Shown here: positions 21,523 to 31,292 of the stretch, one piece after another
Layout of the letters: each line of letters starts with the position of its first letter
How positions within the stretch are numbered: the stretch's first letter is position 1
Assembly (NCBI GenBank): GCA_903875135.1
Contig: CAIQUZ010000024.1
Location: 1-62,462 of the forward strand
From: an uncultured beta proteobacterium
GTDB taxonomy: Bacteria > Pseudomonadota > Gammaproteobacteria > Burkholderiales > Burkholderiaceae
Direction of reading: 5' to 3'
DNA length: 62,462 nucleotides
Notes under the pieces: model-generated
Database searches by the model: none
Seen by the model: only the letters and a program-made list of their open reading frames with translations
What the model was told of the DNA's origin: nothing
Position numbers and translations under genes: made by a program

Positions 21523-22413
21523 TTAGTTTGCTAACCCTAGTTTTACAAAGAATGTATGAAGCTCATCCGATTGAGAAAATTTTATCTTAATTTCTCCGCC
21601 TTTTAATCGTGCTTTTATCTGAACGTTTAGTCCTAAAAGATCAGACATTTGGGTCTCTAAACTTTTCAGATCCGGATCCAGTTTTTGTTTTTCTTTTATT
21701 TTGTTCGTTGTAATTGGATCGCTTTTTTTGCCATTTGCCAAGATGGCATTCGCCAACTTTTCTGTTTCTCTTACCGATAGCCCTTGTGCCGCCACCCTCT
21801 GCGCCAATCCAATTTGCATAGCCAGAGGTATTGGTAGTAAAGCCCGAGCATGCCCCATATCAATGTCGCCATTCATTAATAATGTTTGCACTGACTTACT
21901 AAGTTGTGTCAGTCTTAGTAAGTTAGTCACAGCACTTCTCGACTTACCAACCACTTGAGCCGCCTGCTCATGGGTAAATTCAAAGTCACGAATCAACCTT
22001 GCCAATCCCTCTGCCTCCTCAAGTGGATTAAGGTCTTCACGTTGCATATTTTCGATCAATGCCATTGCGGCAGCGGTTTGATCGTCTACATCCTTGATTA
22101 AAACAGGTACTGACTCTAGTCCAGCGAGACCAGCAGCACGGAAACGTCGCTCACCAGCAATAATTTCATATTTTTGGTTACCTATTGATCGAACCAATAG
22201 TGGCTGCATGATGCCCTGACTACGAATGCTTTGTGCCAGCTCTTCTAATTCACTATCTCGCATTTGCATTCGAGGTTGATATTTGCCTCGTTGTAATTGC
22301 GTCAGTTTTAACTCACTAACCGGGTTATCTTTTTGATCTTGACCACTTAAGTCAACTGAGTCCCCAAGCAGAGCTTCAAGCCCCCTGCCAAGGCCTTTCT
22401 TTTTAATTATCAT
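21523..22413 (-). CDS. parB: chromosome-partitioning protein ParB
   Basis: A 296-residue ParB/Spo0J. It starts KKGLGRGLEALLGD, the conserved N-terminal peptide that contacts ParA. The CTP-binding ParB domain holds GERRFRAAGLAG and ENMQREDLNPLEEA. The helix-turn-helix FTHEQAAQVVGKSRSAVTN binds parS. The C-terminal dimer domain is present. It loads at parS, two copies of which lie at 24.4 and 25.8 kb. It is 2 bases from parA. Confidence 0.97.
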   Translation of the reverse strand: MIIKKKGLGRGLEALLGDSVDLSGQDQKDNPVSELKLTQLQRGKYQPRMQMRDSELEELAQSIRSQGIMQPLLVRSIGNQKYEIIAGERRFRAAGLAGLESVPVLIKDVDDQTAAAMALIENMQREDLNPLEEAEGLARLIRDFEFTHEQAAQVVGKSRSAVTNLLRLTQLSKSVQTLLMNGDIDMGHARALLPIPLAMQIGLAQRVAAQGLSVRETEKLANAILANGKKSDPITTNKIKEKQKLDPDLKSLETQMSDLLGLNVQIKARLKGGEIKIKFSQSDELHTFFVKLGLAN

Positions 22414-22415
22414 GT

Positions 22416-23186
22416 TTAAAGTGTCTTTATTCGTTCAATCATTTCTGCTCCAAACTCTACGTACGCTTTTGCTCCACGTGAGGACTTGTCATAAACAACG
22501 CCAGGCACTCCGTAAGAAGGCGCCTCTGCCAACCTTACATTTCTAGGGATAATCGTTTTAAAGACTTTATCCCCAAAATGCTGAATCAACTGTTCGGAGA
22601 CTTGTTGTTGTAAAGCCGTTCTTGGGTCAAACATGACACGCAATAACCCAATAATTTTTAAATCAGGATTGAGATTTGCATGAACCTGCTTAATACTATT
22701 AACTAAATCTGAAAGCCCCTCTAGTGCAAAATACTCACACTGCATTGGAACAATCACGCCATTTGCTGCACACAAACCATTTAGGGTCAGCAAAGAAAGA
22801 GCTGGTGGGCAATCGATTAAGACAAAGTCGTAATCACCTTCAACAAATTTCAACGCCTTACTCAATATCGACTCACGGTGTTCAAAATCCACTAACTCGA
22901 TTTCCGCACCCGCCAAATTCCGATTTGCAGGAACAACATCGTAACCACCTGATTCAGAAGAGCATTTTGATTCATTTATACTACAATGCCCGATTAAAAC
23001 TTGATAAATAGAGTTGCTTAACTGATGTTTATCAACGCCCGAACCCATCGTTGCATTTCCCTGTGGGTCTAGATCAACAAGTAAAACTCGTTGATCAAGG
23101 GCGGCTAATCCTGCCGCTAGATTAATCGCCGTTGTAGTTTTACCCACCCCACCTTTTTGGTTTGCAATACAAAAAATCTTTGCCAT
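22416..23186 (-). CDS. parA: chromosome-partitioning ATPase ParA
   Basis: A 256-residue ParA/Soj ATPase. The deviant Walker A KGGVGKTTTAINLA with its signature Lys lies at the N-terminus. Walker A' (LLVDLDPQGNAT) and Walker B (FVLIDCPPAL) follow. The short N-terminus without a helix-turn-helix marks the chromosomal type. It forms a nucleoid gradient that moves ParB-parS complexes. Confidence 0.97.
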   Translation of the reverse strand: MAKIFCIANQKGGVGKTTTAINLAAGLAALDQRVLLVDLDPQGNATMGSGVDKHQLSNSIYQVLIGHCSINESKCSSESGGYDVVPANRNLAGAEIELVDFEHRESILSKALKFVEGDYDFVLIDCPPALSLLTLNGLCAANGVIVPMQCEYFALEGLSDLVNSIKQVHANLNPDLKIIGLLRVMFDPRTALQQQVSEQLIQHFGDKVFKTIIPRNVRLAEAPSYGVPGVVYDKSSRGAKAYVEFGAEMIERIKTL

Positions 23187-23205
23187 CGTCGTTCCTAAAT
23201 TTGAA

Positions 23206-23889
23206 TCATGATTTTCTCATGGATTGAAGCGACAAAAGACATCGATAAGCCTCTAAATAAGGAATTTTTAACTCCTCCGAATCAATAATCTGAAAGTCGC
23301 TCGGTAGCCTATCAATTTCTAGGTTAATTTTTTGAGACTTCATGGCAAACATAATACCGTTCGGTCTTAAAAGTGGAGCGGAATATGCTGCAAAATTTTT
23401 AAGCTCAGTAAATGCTCTTGATATGGTCGCATCCATAGAGTGTGGCAAGTCCTTAGAAAAATGTTCAACTCTTTGATCGATGATAGAAACATTTTTTAGC
23501 TTTAAACATCCTTTAATATGCTGTAAAAATGCCGTTTTCTTTTTTACTGCCTCCACTAGATAAAACTCAACATCTGGCATAAAGATCGCAAGTAACATGC
23601 CTGGAAACCCGCCACCCACTCCCAAATCAGCGAGTTTTGCTCTGTGCGGCAAGATCCCTTGGTGAGCCTTCTTTAGCAAAGGGTTCACGACGGCTAACGA
23701 GTCCATCACATGAGCACCAAGGTACTCGTGATAACTTCTGATTGCACTGAGATTATGGATAGTATTCCATTTAAAGAACTCGGTACTAAACTCTATCAAT
23801 TGCTGAATATTGGTCTCGGTATAAGCAAGGTTAAGCTCTTTAAGCCCCTCCATCACATCGACCTCAAACAGCTTCTTATCAAAAATCAT
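23206..23889 (-). CDS. rsmG: 16S rRNA (guanine527-N7)-methyltransferase
   Basis: A 227-residue SAM-dependent methyltransferase (GidB), which methylates G527 of 16S rRNA. The SAM loop [18 protein letters not shown] is clear, and [14 protein letters not shown] is the usual N-terminal element. Its ATG overlaps the mnmG stop by 4 bases (ATGA). This mnmG-rsmG-parA-parB order is the standard origin-proximal set. Confidence 0.96.
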   Translation of the reverse strand: MIFDKKLFEVDVMEGLKELNLAYTETNIQQLIEFSTEFFKWNTIHNLSAIRSYHEYLGAHVMDSLAVVNPLLKKAHQGILPHRAKLADLGVGGGFPGMLLAIFMPDVEFYLVEAVKKKTAFLQHIKGCLKLKNVSIIDQRVEHFSKDLPHSMDATISRAFTELKNFAAYSAPLLRPNGIMFAMKSQKINLEIDRLPSDFQIIDSEELKIPYLEAYRCLLSLQSMRKS

Positions 23890-25808
23890 AGAGGGCTACT
23901 TTTTCTAGCTACACTTTTTTTTAGGTGAATCAGTAATATAGAAATGGCTGCAGGCGTTACTCCGGAAATCCGAGAGGCTTGTCCAATCGTATTTGGCTTT
24001 ATCGTCATTAACTTTTGACGAACCTCATTCGATAAACCAGATACATCAGAATAGTCTAATTGCCTAGGTAGCTCCAACTCCTCATAATACGAGTGGCGCT
24101 CTATTTCAATCGCCTGACGGTCAATATAGCCTTGATATTTAATTCTAATCTCAACCTGTTCATCAATTTGCCATTGTAGAGACGGCTCAAATTGCTCTAC
24201 ATCAGCGGCCCATCGTCCCTCCAGTGCGCTAGTTAAATCCTGATAACTGAGATGCGGTCTTTTTAACAGGTCACCCAAACTATATTCATGAGCTAAAACC
24301 TGTCCAAAAATATCCAAACTCTCTACTTCAGAGATGTTTTTAGGCGAAACCCATGTGCTTTTAAGTCGTGATGTTTCACGTGAAACCGCCTCTTGTTTTT
24401 TACAAAAGAACTCCCAGCGCCCATTACTCACTAATCCTAAGCCACGCCCAATCTCCGTAAGGCGTAAATCTGCATTATCCTCACGCAGACTCAGTCGATA
24501 CTCTGCACGACTTGTAAACATCCGATACGGCTCTTGTACGCCTTTTGTTGTAAGGTCATCCACCAATACGCCTAAATACGCCTCACTTCTGAGTGGCGTC
24601 CAAGCATCTTTTTGCTGAACTTTTAGAGCCGCATTAATTCCGGCAAGCATACCCTGAGCGGCAGCCTCCTCATAGCCTGTTGTTCCGTTGATTTGACCAG
24701 CAAAAAATAAACCTTCTATTTGTTTTGACTCAAGACCTTGAGTCAACCCACGAGGATCAAAATAATCATACTCAATGGCATAACCAGGACGTAAAATATG
24801 CGCGTTTTCCAAACCCGGGATGCTATGTACTAGATTCATCTGCACATCAAATGGCAAGCTAGTCGATATTCCATTGGGATAAAACTCATTTGTGGAAAGG
24901 CCCTCAGGCTCTAGAAAGATTTGATGGCTCGACTTAGAGGCAAAGCGATGTATCTTATCCTCAATCGAAGGGCAATATCTTGGCCCCACCCCCTCAATAA
25001 CACCCGTATACATTGGAGATCGATCCAATCCACCACGAATAATCTCATGGGTTTTTTCATTGGTATGGGTGATCCAACAAGGCAGTTGTCTTGGATGCTC
25101 TTCAGGCCTTCCTAAAAAAGAAAAAACTGGCAAAGGATCTAGGTCGCCAGGTTGCTCAAGCATTTTAGAGAAATCAATGGTTCGACCATCGATTCTCGGT
25201 GGCGTGCCAGTTTTTAATCGTCCCTGTGGAAGAGCCAACTCCTTTAGTCTCGAAGATAGGCGAACGGCTGCGGGATCTCCCGCACGCCCTCCCGAGTGAT
25301 TTTCTAAACCAACATGAATCTTTCCATCTAAAAATGTGCCGGCGGTTAAAACGACGGTGGGAGCGTAAAACTCTAACCCTAATTGAGTGACTGCACCAAT
25401 TACCTTAGCACCTAGAACAATTAAATCATCAACGGCAGACTGAAATAAGGTCAGGTGTTCTTGGTTTTCTAATAAGGATCTCATCGCCGCTTTATATAAA
25501 GCTCGATCTGCTTGAGCTCTAGTGGCCCTAACCGCCGGACCCTTACTGGAGTTCAGGATGCGAAATTGGATGCCTGCCTTATCCGTAATTTGAGCCATCG
25601 CTCCACCCATCGCATCAATTTCTTTAACAAGATGTCCCTTTCCAATACCGCCAATAGAGGGATTACAGCTCATCGTACCAAGTGTTTCGATATTATGAGT
25701 CAGCAAAAGCGTTTCACAGCCCATACGAGAGCTTGCCAAGGCGGCCTCGCATCCTGCATGTCCGCCACCAATGACAATTACGTCAAAATGCTTTTTAAAT
25801 TCCATCAT
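23886..25808 (-). CDS. mnmG: tRNA uridine-34 modification enzyme MnmG
   Basis: An about 640-residue FAD protein that works with MnmE (encoded at 41.8-43.1 kb) to add carboxymethylaminomethyl to U34 of certain tRNAs. FAD motif [15 protein letters not shown] near the N-terminus; [18 protein letters not shown] and [16 protein letters not shown] are family signatures. The start is set at 25808 so the protein begins eight or nine residues before the FAD motif as in homologues; the frame is open back to an ATG at 25835. A parS site lies inside the gene at 24373-24386, encoding part of AVSRETS. Confidence 0.95.
   Translation of the reverse strand: MMEFKKHFDVIVIGGGHAGCEAALASSRMGCETLLLTHNIETLGTMSCNPSIGGIGKGHLVKEIDAMGGAMAQITDKAGIQFRILNSSKGPAVRATRAQADRALYKAAMRSLLENQEHLTLFQSAVDDLIVLGAKVIGAVTQLGLEFYAPTVVLTAGTFLDGKIHVGLENHSGGRAGDPAAVRLSSRLKELALPQGRLKTGTPPRIDGRTIDFSKMLEQPGDLDPLPVFSFLGRPEEHPRQLPCWITHTNEKTHEIIRGGLDRSPMYTGVIEGVGPRYCPSIEDKIHRFASKSSHQIFLEPEGLSTNEFYPNGISTSLPFDVQMNLVHSIPGLENAHILRPGYAIEYDYFDPRGLTQGLESKQIEGLFFAGQINGTTGYEEAAAQGMLAGINAALKVQQKDAWTPLRSEAYLGVLVDDLTTKGVQEPYRMFTSRAEYRLSLREDNADLRLTEIGRGLGLVSNGRWEFFCKKQEAVSRETSRLKSTWVSPKNISEVESLDIFGQVLAHEYSLGDLLKRPHLSYQDLTSALEGRWAADVEQFEPSLQWQIDEQVEIRIKYQGYIDRQAIEIERHSYYEELELPRQLDYSDVSGLSNEVRQKLMTIKPNTIGQASRISGVTPAAISILLIHLKKSVARKSSPL
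24373..24386. promoter_or_regulatory. parS: parS site inside mnmG
   Basis: GTTTCACGTGAAAC, a perfect 14-bp palindrome matching the chromosomal parS core, with a T on the left that extends the match to 15 of 16. It lies within the mnmG reading frame and codes for Val-Ser-Arg-Glu-Thr. It should load ParB, encoded 2 kb away. Confidence 0.88.
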
Positions 25809-25834
25809 TATTCGGGGTTTTTCAATTAATCTCA

Positions 25835-25850
25835 TGTTTCACGTGAAACA
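25835..25850. promoter_or_regulatory. parS: parS site upstream of mnmG
   Basis: TGTTTCACGTGAAACA, a perfect 16-bp palindrome identical to the consensus parS. It lies in the short gap between mnmG and the TauE/SafE gene, about 11.4 kb from the dnaA-dnaN region. Its left edge contains the ATG of the longest possible mnmG frame, which supports a shorter mnmG. Confidence 0.93.
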
Positions 25851-25861
25851 TTCAGCCTCTA

Positions 25862-26659
25862 TTATCTTATGAAATCCCAAAGATGATAAGAGTCATTTGC
25901 AGTTTTTAACGCAAGGGCAAGAACAAGAACAATAAAAAACCGGCGGACTAGGTGGCTGCCACCCTTTAAAGCTACACGACTACCCACAATCCCACCAATT
26001 ACATTGAATGCCATCATCCATAACGCCACACGCCAGTGAATATGGCCCGTAGGAATAAAAAGCGCCAGGGCCGCCAAATTAGAGATACAGTTCACTATTT
26101 TTGTTGCTGCCGCCCCATGAAGAAAATCAAAGCCTAAGAATCGAACAAAAAGAAACATTAGGAATGCCCCAGTTCCAGGACCAAAAAAACCATCATAAAA
26201 ACCAATCGCCAAGCAGCCTAGAGCAACGATGGCTATGCTTTTACCGTTTTCTGATTGATGTTGGTGACTTAATCCAAAATTTTTATTCTTTAGCGTGAAA
26301 TATAAAAGAATTAAAAGAATGATTGGTAAAAGCTGTCTTATAAAATCTGGTGAGATTTGAGTAACTGTCCAGGCACCAAGAAATGATCCAAACAGCGCAA
26401 AGAGTCCAGCATAAAACATCAGCTTTTTGGGAAGGCTAACCTTTTGAATATATTGAGTAGCGGCCACAAAGGTCCCCCCAACTGCGGAAACTTTGTTAAT
26501 TCCAAATAGAGTTGCAGGAGCTTCTTTTGGAAATACGGAAAATAGCGCCGGTATTTGTAATAGACCACCACCACCGACAATCGCATCGACAAATCCAGCT
26601 CCAAATGCAGCCAAAGCCAACAATAGCCACGAATGGCTAAATATATCTATATAATTCAA
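25862..26659 (-). CDS. TauE/SafE-family membrane protein
   Basis: A 265-residue membrane protein of the TauE/SafE family (sulfite exporter or permease group). About seven or eight hydrophobic helices; the two half-repeats carry GAGFVDAIVGGGGLLQIPAL and GFYDGFFGPGTGAFLMFLFV, both diagnostic. Members export sulfite, sulfoacetate or related anions, but the substrate here is unknown. It follows livM with no gap, so it may be co-transcribed with the Liv-type transporter; whether it serves the same metabolite is open. Confidence 0.9.
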   Translation of the reverse strand: MNYIDIFSHSWLLLALAAFGAGFVDAIVGGGGLLQIPALFSVFPKEAPATLFGINKVSAVGGTFVAATQYIQKVSLPKKLMFYAGLFALFGSFLGAWTVTQISPDFIRQLLPIILLILLYFTLKNKNFGLSHQHQSENGKSIAIVALGCLAIGFYDGFFGPGTGAFLMFLFVRFLGFDFLHGAAATKIVNCISNLAALALFIPTGHIHWRVALWMMAFNVIGGIVGSRVALKGGSHLVRRFFIVLVLALALKTANDSYHLWDFIR

Positions 26660-27640
26660 TTAGTTATGCTTGTTTTGGAACTTGCTGAGGACTTCGCCAA
26701 CAATCCCTTTTCTAAAGGCCATCACACAGACAACGAAGATAAAGCCCGTGACAATGGTCACAGACTCACCCAGACTCCTAAACCACTCGATACTCGTCAA
26801 AGTAAATAGCCAATTCCCAATTTCACCAACCTTGTGTTCAAGGACTGTAATGACAAGCGCGCCGATCATAGGTCCCATCAAGGTGCCAACCCCGCCAACT
26901 AGAGTCATTAAAATAACGAGTCCCGACATTGACCAATGTGAATCCGAGAGTGTTTCAAAACCCATAAATAATGCTTGCAAACTCCCAGCTAAACCAGCCA
27001 AGGCACCAGACAAGATAAAGGCAAGTAGTTTAAAACGATCAACCTCGTATCCAAGAGAAATGGCCCTTGGCTCATTCTCTTTAATCGCAAATAATATTTT
27101 TCCAAACGGTGAGCTGATGACTCGAGCAATCAACGCCGTAACCGTGAGAAAGAAAAACAAAACCAAATAATAAATCTTCAGATCGCTTTGCAAATCTAAA
27201 ACACCTAAAAACACGCCACGAGGTATGCCCTGCATCCCATCTTCTCCACCAGTAAATGGGGCCTGGAGAAAAACAAAATATAACATTTGAGCTAAAGCCA
27301 TCGTTATCATCGCGAAATAAATTCCTTGACGTCGAATGGCCAATGCCCCCATGAAATAGCCTAATAAGGCAGCAAAAAGGGTTCCGCCAAATAAACCAAG
27401 CTCTGGAGGTAACCCTAAGTCTCTAATGATATATCCGCAGACGTAACCAGCACCACCCAAAAATGCGGCATGACCAAAAGATAAGAGGCCTGTATAGCCT
27501 AGTAATAAATTAAATGCTGATGCAAAAAGTGCAAAGCATAAAACCTTCATTAGAAAAATAGGGTAAATAAACCAAGGAGCGGCCAGTAAAAATCCAACAA
27601 GAATAATGAAGAGGGGTTTGGATAAATTTGCTTTCATCAC
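26660..27640 (-). CDS. branched-chain amino acid-type ABC permease (LivM family)
   Basis: A 326-residue inner-membrane permease with about eight helices. The LivM signature LLGYTGLLSFGHAAFLGGAGY and the EAA-like region KENEPRAISLGYEVDRFKL are present. With LivH, it forms the channel of an HAAT-class importer. It overlaps the LivH gene by 4 bases. These systems import branched-chain amino acids, amides, urea or aromatic acids; the solute is not evident. Confidence 0.93.
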   Translation of the reverse strand: MMKANLSKPLFIILVGFLLAAPWFIYPIFLMKVLCFALFASAFNLLLGYTGLLSFGHAAFLGGAGYVCGYIIRDLGLPPELGLFGGTLFAALLGYFMGALAIRRQGIYFAMITMALAQMLYFVFLQAPFTGGEDGMQGIPRGVFLGVLDLQSDLKIYYLVLFFFLTVTALIARVISSPFGKILFAIKENEPRAISLGYEVDRFKLLAFILSGALAGLAGSLQALFMGFETLSDSHWSMSGLVILMTLVGGVGTLMGPMIGALVITVLEHKVGEIGNWLFTLTSIEWFRSLGESVTIVTGFIFVVCVMAFRKGIVGEVLSKFQNKHN

Positions 27641-28521
27641 TTCTCTCTACCAAATAGTCCTGCAGGGCGCACCAGTAAAACAAGAGCCATTACTAAGAAA
27701 ACAACCGTACTAGATGCCTCCGGATAAAGCACTTTAGTGATCGCCTCAATAACCCCAAGACCAAGGCCAGTCATGATAGAGCCCATAATAGAGCCCATTC
27801 CGCCGATAACCACAATAGCAAAAATAGTAATAATGAGATTGGAACCCATCAGTGGCGAAACTTGAATAATTGGCGCAGCTAAAACGCCAGAGAAGGCCGC
27901 TAATGCAACTCCAAAACCATAAGTTAAAGTTACCATCAGCGGAAAATTAATACCAAAAGCTTGAATCAACTTTGGGTTTTCTGTACCAGCACGTAAGTAT
28001 GCGCCAAGCTTCGTTTTTTCAATAACATACCAAGTACCAAAGCAAACGATTAAAGAAATGACGACGACCCAAGCACGATATATTGGTAGAAACATAAAGC
28101 CAACATCAATTGCGCCAGCCAAAGAGTCCGGAACTGAGTAGGCCATCCCAGAGACACCAAAAAACGATCTAAAAAAACCCTCTAAAATAAGGGTAAGACC
28201 AAAAGTGAGGAGCAGTCCATATAAGTGATCAAGTTGATAAAGGTGCTTCAAGAGAAATCGCTCAATAACGAAACCAATCAGTGCCACCAAAATCGGCGCG
28301 ATTATTAACATTGGCCAATAACCAATACCTAAAAACGTCAGCCCCATCCAAGTAAACAAGGCGCCCATCATAAACATTGCCCCATGGGCAAAATTAACGA
28401 CATTTAATAAACCAAAAATAACTGCCAAGCCGAGACTTAAAACAGCATAAAAACTTCCATTAACCAACCCCAAAAGGAGTTGGCTAAGGACAGCAGACAA
28501 AGGGATACTTAATAATTCCAC
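27637..28521 (-). CDS. branched-chain amino acid-type ABC permease (LivH family)
   Basis: A 294-residue permease with about eight helices. LivH landmarks: GLVNGSFYAVLSLGLAVIFG, NVVNFAHGAMFM and GAYLRAGTENPKLIQAFGIN. It pairs with the LivM-type protein that follows it. It lies 13 bases after the substrate-binding protein gene. Confidence 0.94.
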   Translation of the reverse strand: MELLSIPLSAVLSQLLLGLVNGSFYAVLSLGLAVIFGLLNVVNFAHGAMFMMGALFTWMGLTFLGIGYWPMLIIAPILVALIGFVIERFLLKHLYQLDHLYGLLLTFGLTLILEGFFRSFFGVSGMAYSVPDSLAGAIDVGFMFLPIYRAWVVVISLIVCFGTWYVIEKTKLGAYLRAGTENPKLIQAFGINFPLMVTLTYGFGVALAAFSGVLAAPIIQVSPLMGSNLIITIFAIVVIGGMGSIMGSIMTGLGLGVIEAITKVLYPEASSTVVFLVMALVLLVRPAGLFGREK

Positions 28522-28534
28522 TAGATCATCTTTA

Positions 28535-29731
28535 CTATTTAATCAAAGCACACTTGGATTCAGCGAGCGTATTAAAGGCTTGCTCTCCAGGTAATTTCTT
28601 AACAACACGATAATAATCCCAAGGCTTGGTTACTTCTTCAGCCTTTTTTACCTCAAATAAATACATGTCATGAATCATCGTGCCATCTTTACGAATATAA
28701 CCACCCTTCGTAAACAAGTCATTAATTTTCATTTTTTGCATTTCAGCAAGCACCTTCTCAGGATTGTCAGTGCCAGCAGCTTTTACCGCTTTTAAATAGG
28801 TCATCATCGATGAATAATCGCCAGCATGAACCGATGTAGGCATGCGCTTCATCTTTTGAATAAAGCGACCAGCAAATGCTCTAGTCTCTTCGTTCATATC
28901 CCAGTACCAGGCCTCTGTAGCTAGTAAGCCAGCCGCATTTTTAACACCAATACTATGTACGTCAGAGATAAAAACTAATAAGCCAGCTAGCTTCATTGTC
29001 TTATTAATACCAAACTCATTGGCAGCTTTGACAGAGTTAATCGTGTCGCCACCCGCGTTTGCCATTGCTAAAACTTGGGCTTTTGAGCTTTGAGCTTGCA
29101 ATAAGAAGGAAGAGAAATCACTAGCATTTAGTGGGTGCTTTACAGAGCCTAAAACTTTACCTCCAGCATCATTAACAACTTTCGTTGCGTCTTTTTGTAA
29201 CTGTTCTCCAAATGCATAATCAGCCGTTATGAAAAACCATGTTTTATTGCCCTTCTCAACCATTGCCTTACCAGTTACATTGGCCAGGGCAATCGTATCG
29301 TAGGTATAGTGAATCGTATAAGGAGAACACTGTTCATTTGTTAAAGCAGAAGTTCCCGCGCCATTATTGATATAAAGGCGTTTTTTTTCATTAGTAACTT
29401 TAGCTGTAGCTAATGCGGTACCTGAGTTTGTTCCACCAAAAACAACATTGACGCCCTCTTGATCAATCCATTCACGAGCTTTACTTGCTGCGATATCAGC
29501 TTTATTTTGATGGTCCGCATAGAGTACTTCGACCTTTCTGCCCAAAACTGAGCCACCAAAATCCGCAATGGCCATTTCCATAGCTTCTTTACCACCGATA
29601 CCATCGATGTCAGAATATAAGCTAGAGCCGTCCGTAATGAATCCAATTTTGATCGGCTTGTTATCTGCCGCATATGAAGCATTAGCAAGCGAAGCTAATG
29701 CCAAGGCTAATACTATTTTTTTCATTTTCAT
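28535..29731 (-). CDS. ABC transporter substrate-binding protein (Leu/Ile/Val-binding family)
   Basis: A 398-residue periplasmic binding protein of the LivJ/LivK type. The ATG at 29731 is chosen: GGGGA lies just upstream and it opens a clean signal peptide (KKIVLALALASLANASYA). A TTG four codons earlier is less likely. The mature part begins IKIGFITDGSSLYSDIDGIGG. The DxxGGxxA-like start and VFGGTNSGTALATA fit the family, which also binds amides and aromatic acids. It lies between the ATPase and permease genes of the same transporter. Confidence 0.92.
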   Translation of the reverse strand: MKMKKIVLALALASLANASYAADNKPIKIGFITDGSSLYSDIDGIGGKEAMEMAIADFGGSVLGRKVEVLYADHQNKADIAASKAREWIDQEGVNVVFGGTNSGTALATAKVTNEKKRLYINNGAGTSALTNEQCSPYTIHYTYDTIALANVTGKAMVEKGNKTWFFITADYAFGEQLQKDATKVVNDAGGKVLGSVKHPLNASDFSSFLLQAQSSKAQVLAMANAGGDTINSVKAANEFGINKTMKLAGLLVFISDVHSIGVKNAAGLLATEAWYWDMNEETRAFAGRFIQKMKRMPTSVHAGDYSSMMTYLKAVKAAGTDNPEKVLAEMQKMKINDLFTKGGYIRKDGTMIHDMYLFEVKKAEEVTKPWDYYRVVKKLPGEQAFNTLAESKCALIK

Positions 29732-29755
29732 ACATTTCCCCAAGATTAAAATTTC

Positions 29756-30457
29756 TTAAATTCCCAAATAACTATTTAATACAGCTGTCTTTTCCGATAG
29801 CTCACTATTTAAAACGACCTCAACAACTTGACCATGCTCAATAACATAATGTCTATCGGCAAGATTTGCAGCAAAATGAAAGTTTTGTTCCACTAAAATA
29901 ATGGTGTAGCCTTTGTCACGCAAGTGTTTGACAACCTGACCTAGTTTTTGAACAATAACAGGCGCTAAACCTTCAGTAATTTCGTCTAATAACAAAATGT
30001 TTGCACCCGTTCTAAGAATACGAGCCATTGCTAACATTTGTTGCTCACCGCCACTTAATCGCGTACCAGGACTGTTCCTTCTTTCATACAAATTAGGAAA
30101 CATCTCATAAATTTCTTCAACCGAAAACCCTCCTTGACGAATTACTGGAGGTAAAAAGAGATTCTCCTGTGCCGTTAAAGTTGAAAAAATACCCCGCTCC
30201 TCAGGGCAGTAACCAATCCCCATCGGTGCAATCTGGTGAGTTAACAACTGTGTGGTTTCATTACCATTAATTTGGATCGATCCCGTTCTTTTATCTGTCA
30301 ATCCTAAAATAGCTCTTAATGTCGTCGTTCTACCCGCGCCATTTCTTCCAAGAAGTGTAACGACCTCACCTTGATGAACCTCTAAATTGATACCATGAAG
30401 AATATGCGACTCTCCATACCAGGCATGCAAATCTTTTATTTGAAGAGCTACCGTCAT
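29756..30457 (-). CDS. ABC transporter ATP-binding protein (LivF family)
   Basis: A 233-residue ATPase. The signature LSGGEQQMLAMARIL, Walker B (NILLLDEITEGLAP) and the H-loop region are intact. The P-loop reads GRNGAGRTT, so the normally invariant lysine is Arg43. The codon is AGA in the message. The LivF-type ending VVEVVLNSELSEKTAVLNSYLGI is present. It overlaps livG by 4 bases. The substitution may lower ATP turnover or be a lineage-wide variant; see findings. Confidence 0.93.
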   Translation of the reverse strand: MTVALQIKDLHAWYGESHILHGINLEVHQGEVVTLLGRNGAGRTTTLRAILGLTDKRTGSIQINGNETTQLLTHQIAPMGIGYCPEERGIFSTLTAQENLFLPPVIRQGGFSVEEIYEMFPNLYERRNSPGTRLSGGEQQMLAMARILRTGANILLLDEITEGLAPVIVQKLGQVVKHLRDKGYTIILVEQNFHFAANLADRHYVIEHGQVVEVVLNSELSEKTAVLNSYLGI

Positions 30458-31224
30458 AATGCGGCTCCTGCATGACCCATATATGCTTCAACAACAAGAG
30501 GGTTACTAGAAACCTCTGTATAGGTTCCTTCCGCCAAAACTGCACCACGCTGCAAGACAGAAATTTTATTGGCAATAGTTGAGACAACTTTCATATTATG
30601 TTCGACCATCAGCACTGTTCTACCCTTAGCAACTTTCGCGATAAGTTGTGTAACACGCTCCACATCCTCATGACCCATTCCTTGCGTAGGCTCATCGAGC
30701 AACATGAGCTCAGGATCCATAGCCAAGGTCGTTGCTATTTCTAAAACGCGCTTTCGTCCATATGGGAGATTCACCGCTAATTGATCAGAAAAACCATTTA
30801 AGCCTACCGTATCTAAAAGCTCGAGCGCTTTGCTATTTAACTCATTTAATGAGTTAGAGGACTTCCAAAAATGAAATTCTGTTTTTAACTGCTTTTGTAA
30901 TGCGATGCGAACATTATCTAAAACAGTCATATGAGGAAAAACAGCAGAAATTTGAAAAGAACGAATGACCCCAAGTTGGGCAACCTGTGTTGGCGACTGT
31001 TGAGTTATATCAATACCTTTAAACAGTATCTTTCCACTAGTTGGAATCAAAAACTTGGTTAGCAAATTAAAACAGGTTGTCTTTCCTGCGCCATTAGGGC
31101 CAATCAGCGCATGAATAGATCCTTCACTGACCTGTAAATGAACATTATTCACCGCAACAAAACCTTTAAAAGATTTTGAAAGGCTTTGTGTTTCTAGAAT
31201 AAAAGGCACAGGAATGTTCATCAT
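30454..31224 (-). CDS. ABC transporter ATP-binding protein (LivG family)
   Basis: A 256-residue ATPase with intact Walker A (GPNGAGKTTCFNLLTKF) and Walker B (LMLLDEPTQGM). The C-loop is degenerate (LPYGRKRVLEIA), which is usual for LivG. It pairs with the LivF-type ATPase. First gene of the transporter operon, 68 bases downstream of the GMC oxidoreductase stop. Two ATGs at 31224 and 31221. Confidence 0.93.
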   Translation of the reverse strand: MMNIPVPFILETQSLSKSFKGFVAVNNVHLQVSEGSIHALIGPNGAGKTTCFNLLTKFLIPTSGKILFKGIDITQQSPTQVAQLGVIRSFQISAVFPHMTVLDNVRIALQKQLKTEFHFWKSSNSLNELNSKALELLDTVGLNGFSDQLAVNLPYGRKRVLEIATTLAMDPELMLLDEPTQGMGHEDVERVTQLIAKVAKGRTVLMVEHNMKVVSTIANKISVLQRGAVLAEGTYTEVSSNPLVVEAYMGHAGAAL

Positions 31225-31292
31225 AAGGATATTGAGAATATTATAAAAACAGACTTTCGGAAAGTATTAATTACTAGGGGTTTATACGAGGA

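Noticed and set aside
22471..22485. parS-like GCTCCACGTGAGGAC inside parA
   Set aside because: Only the central CCACGTGA matches; about five mismatches to the 16-bp consensus, so it is probably chance.
26670..27170. 166-codon plus-strand frame opposite livM
   Set aside because: Long but antisense to a well-conserved permease, with Pro/Lys/Ile-rich composition expected of a reversed membrane protein.
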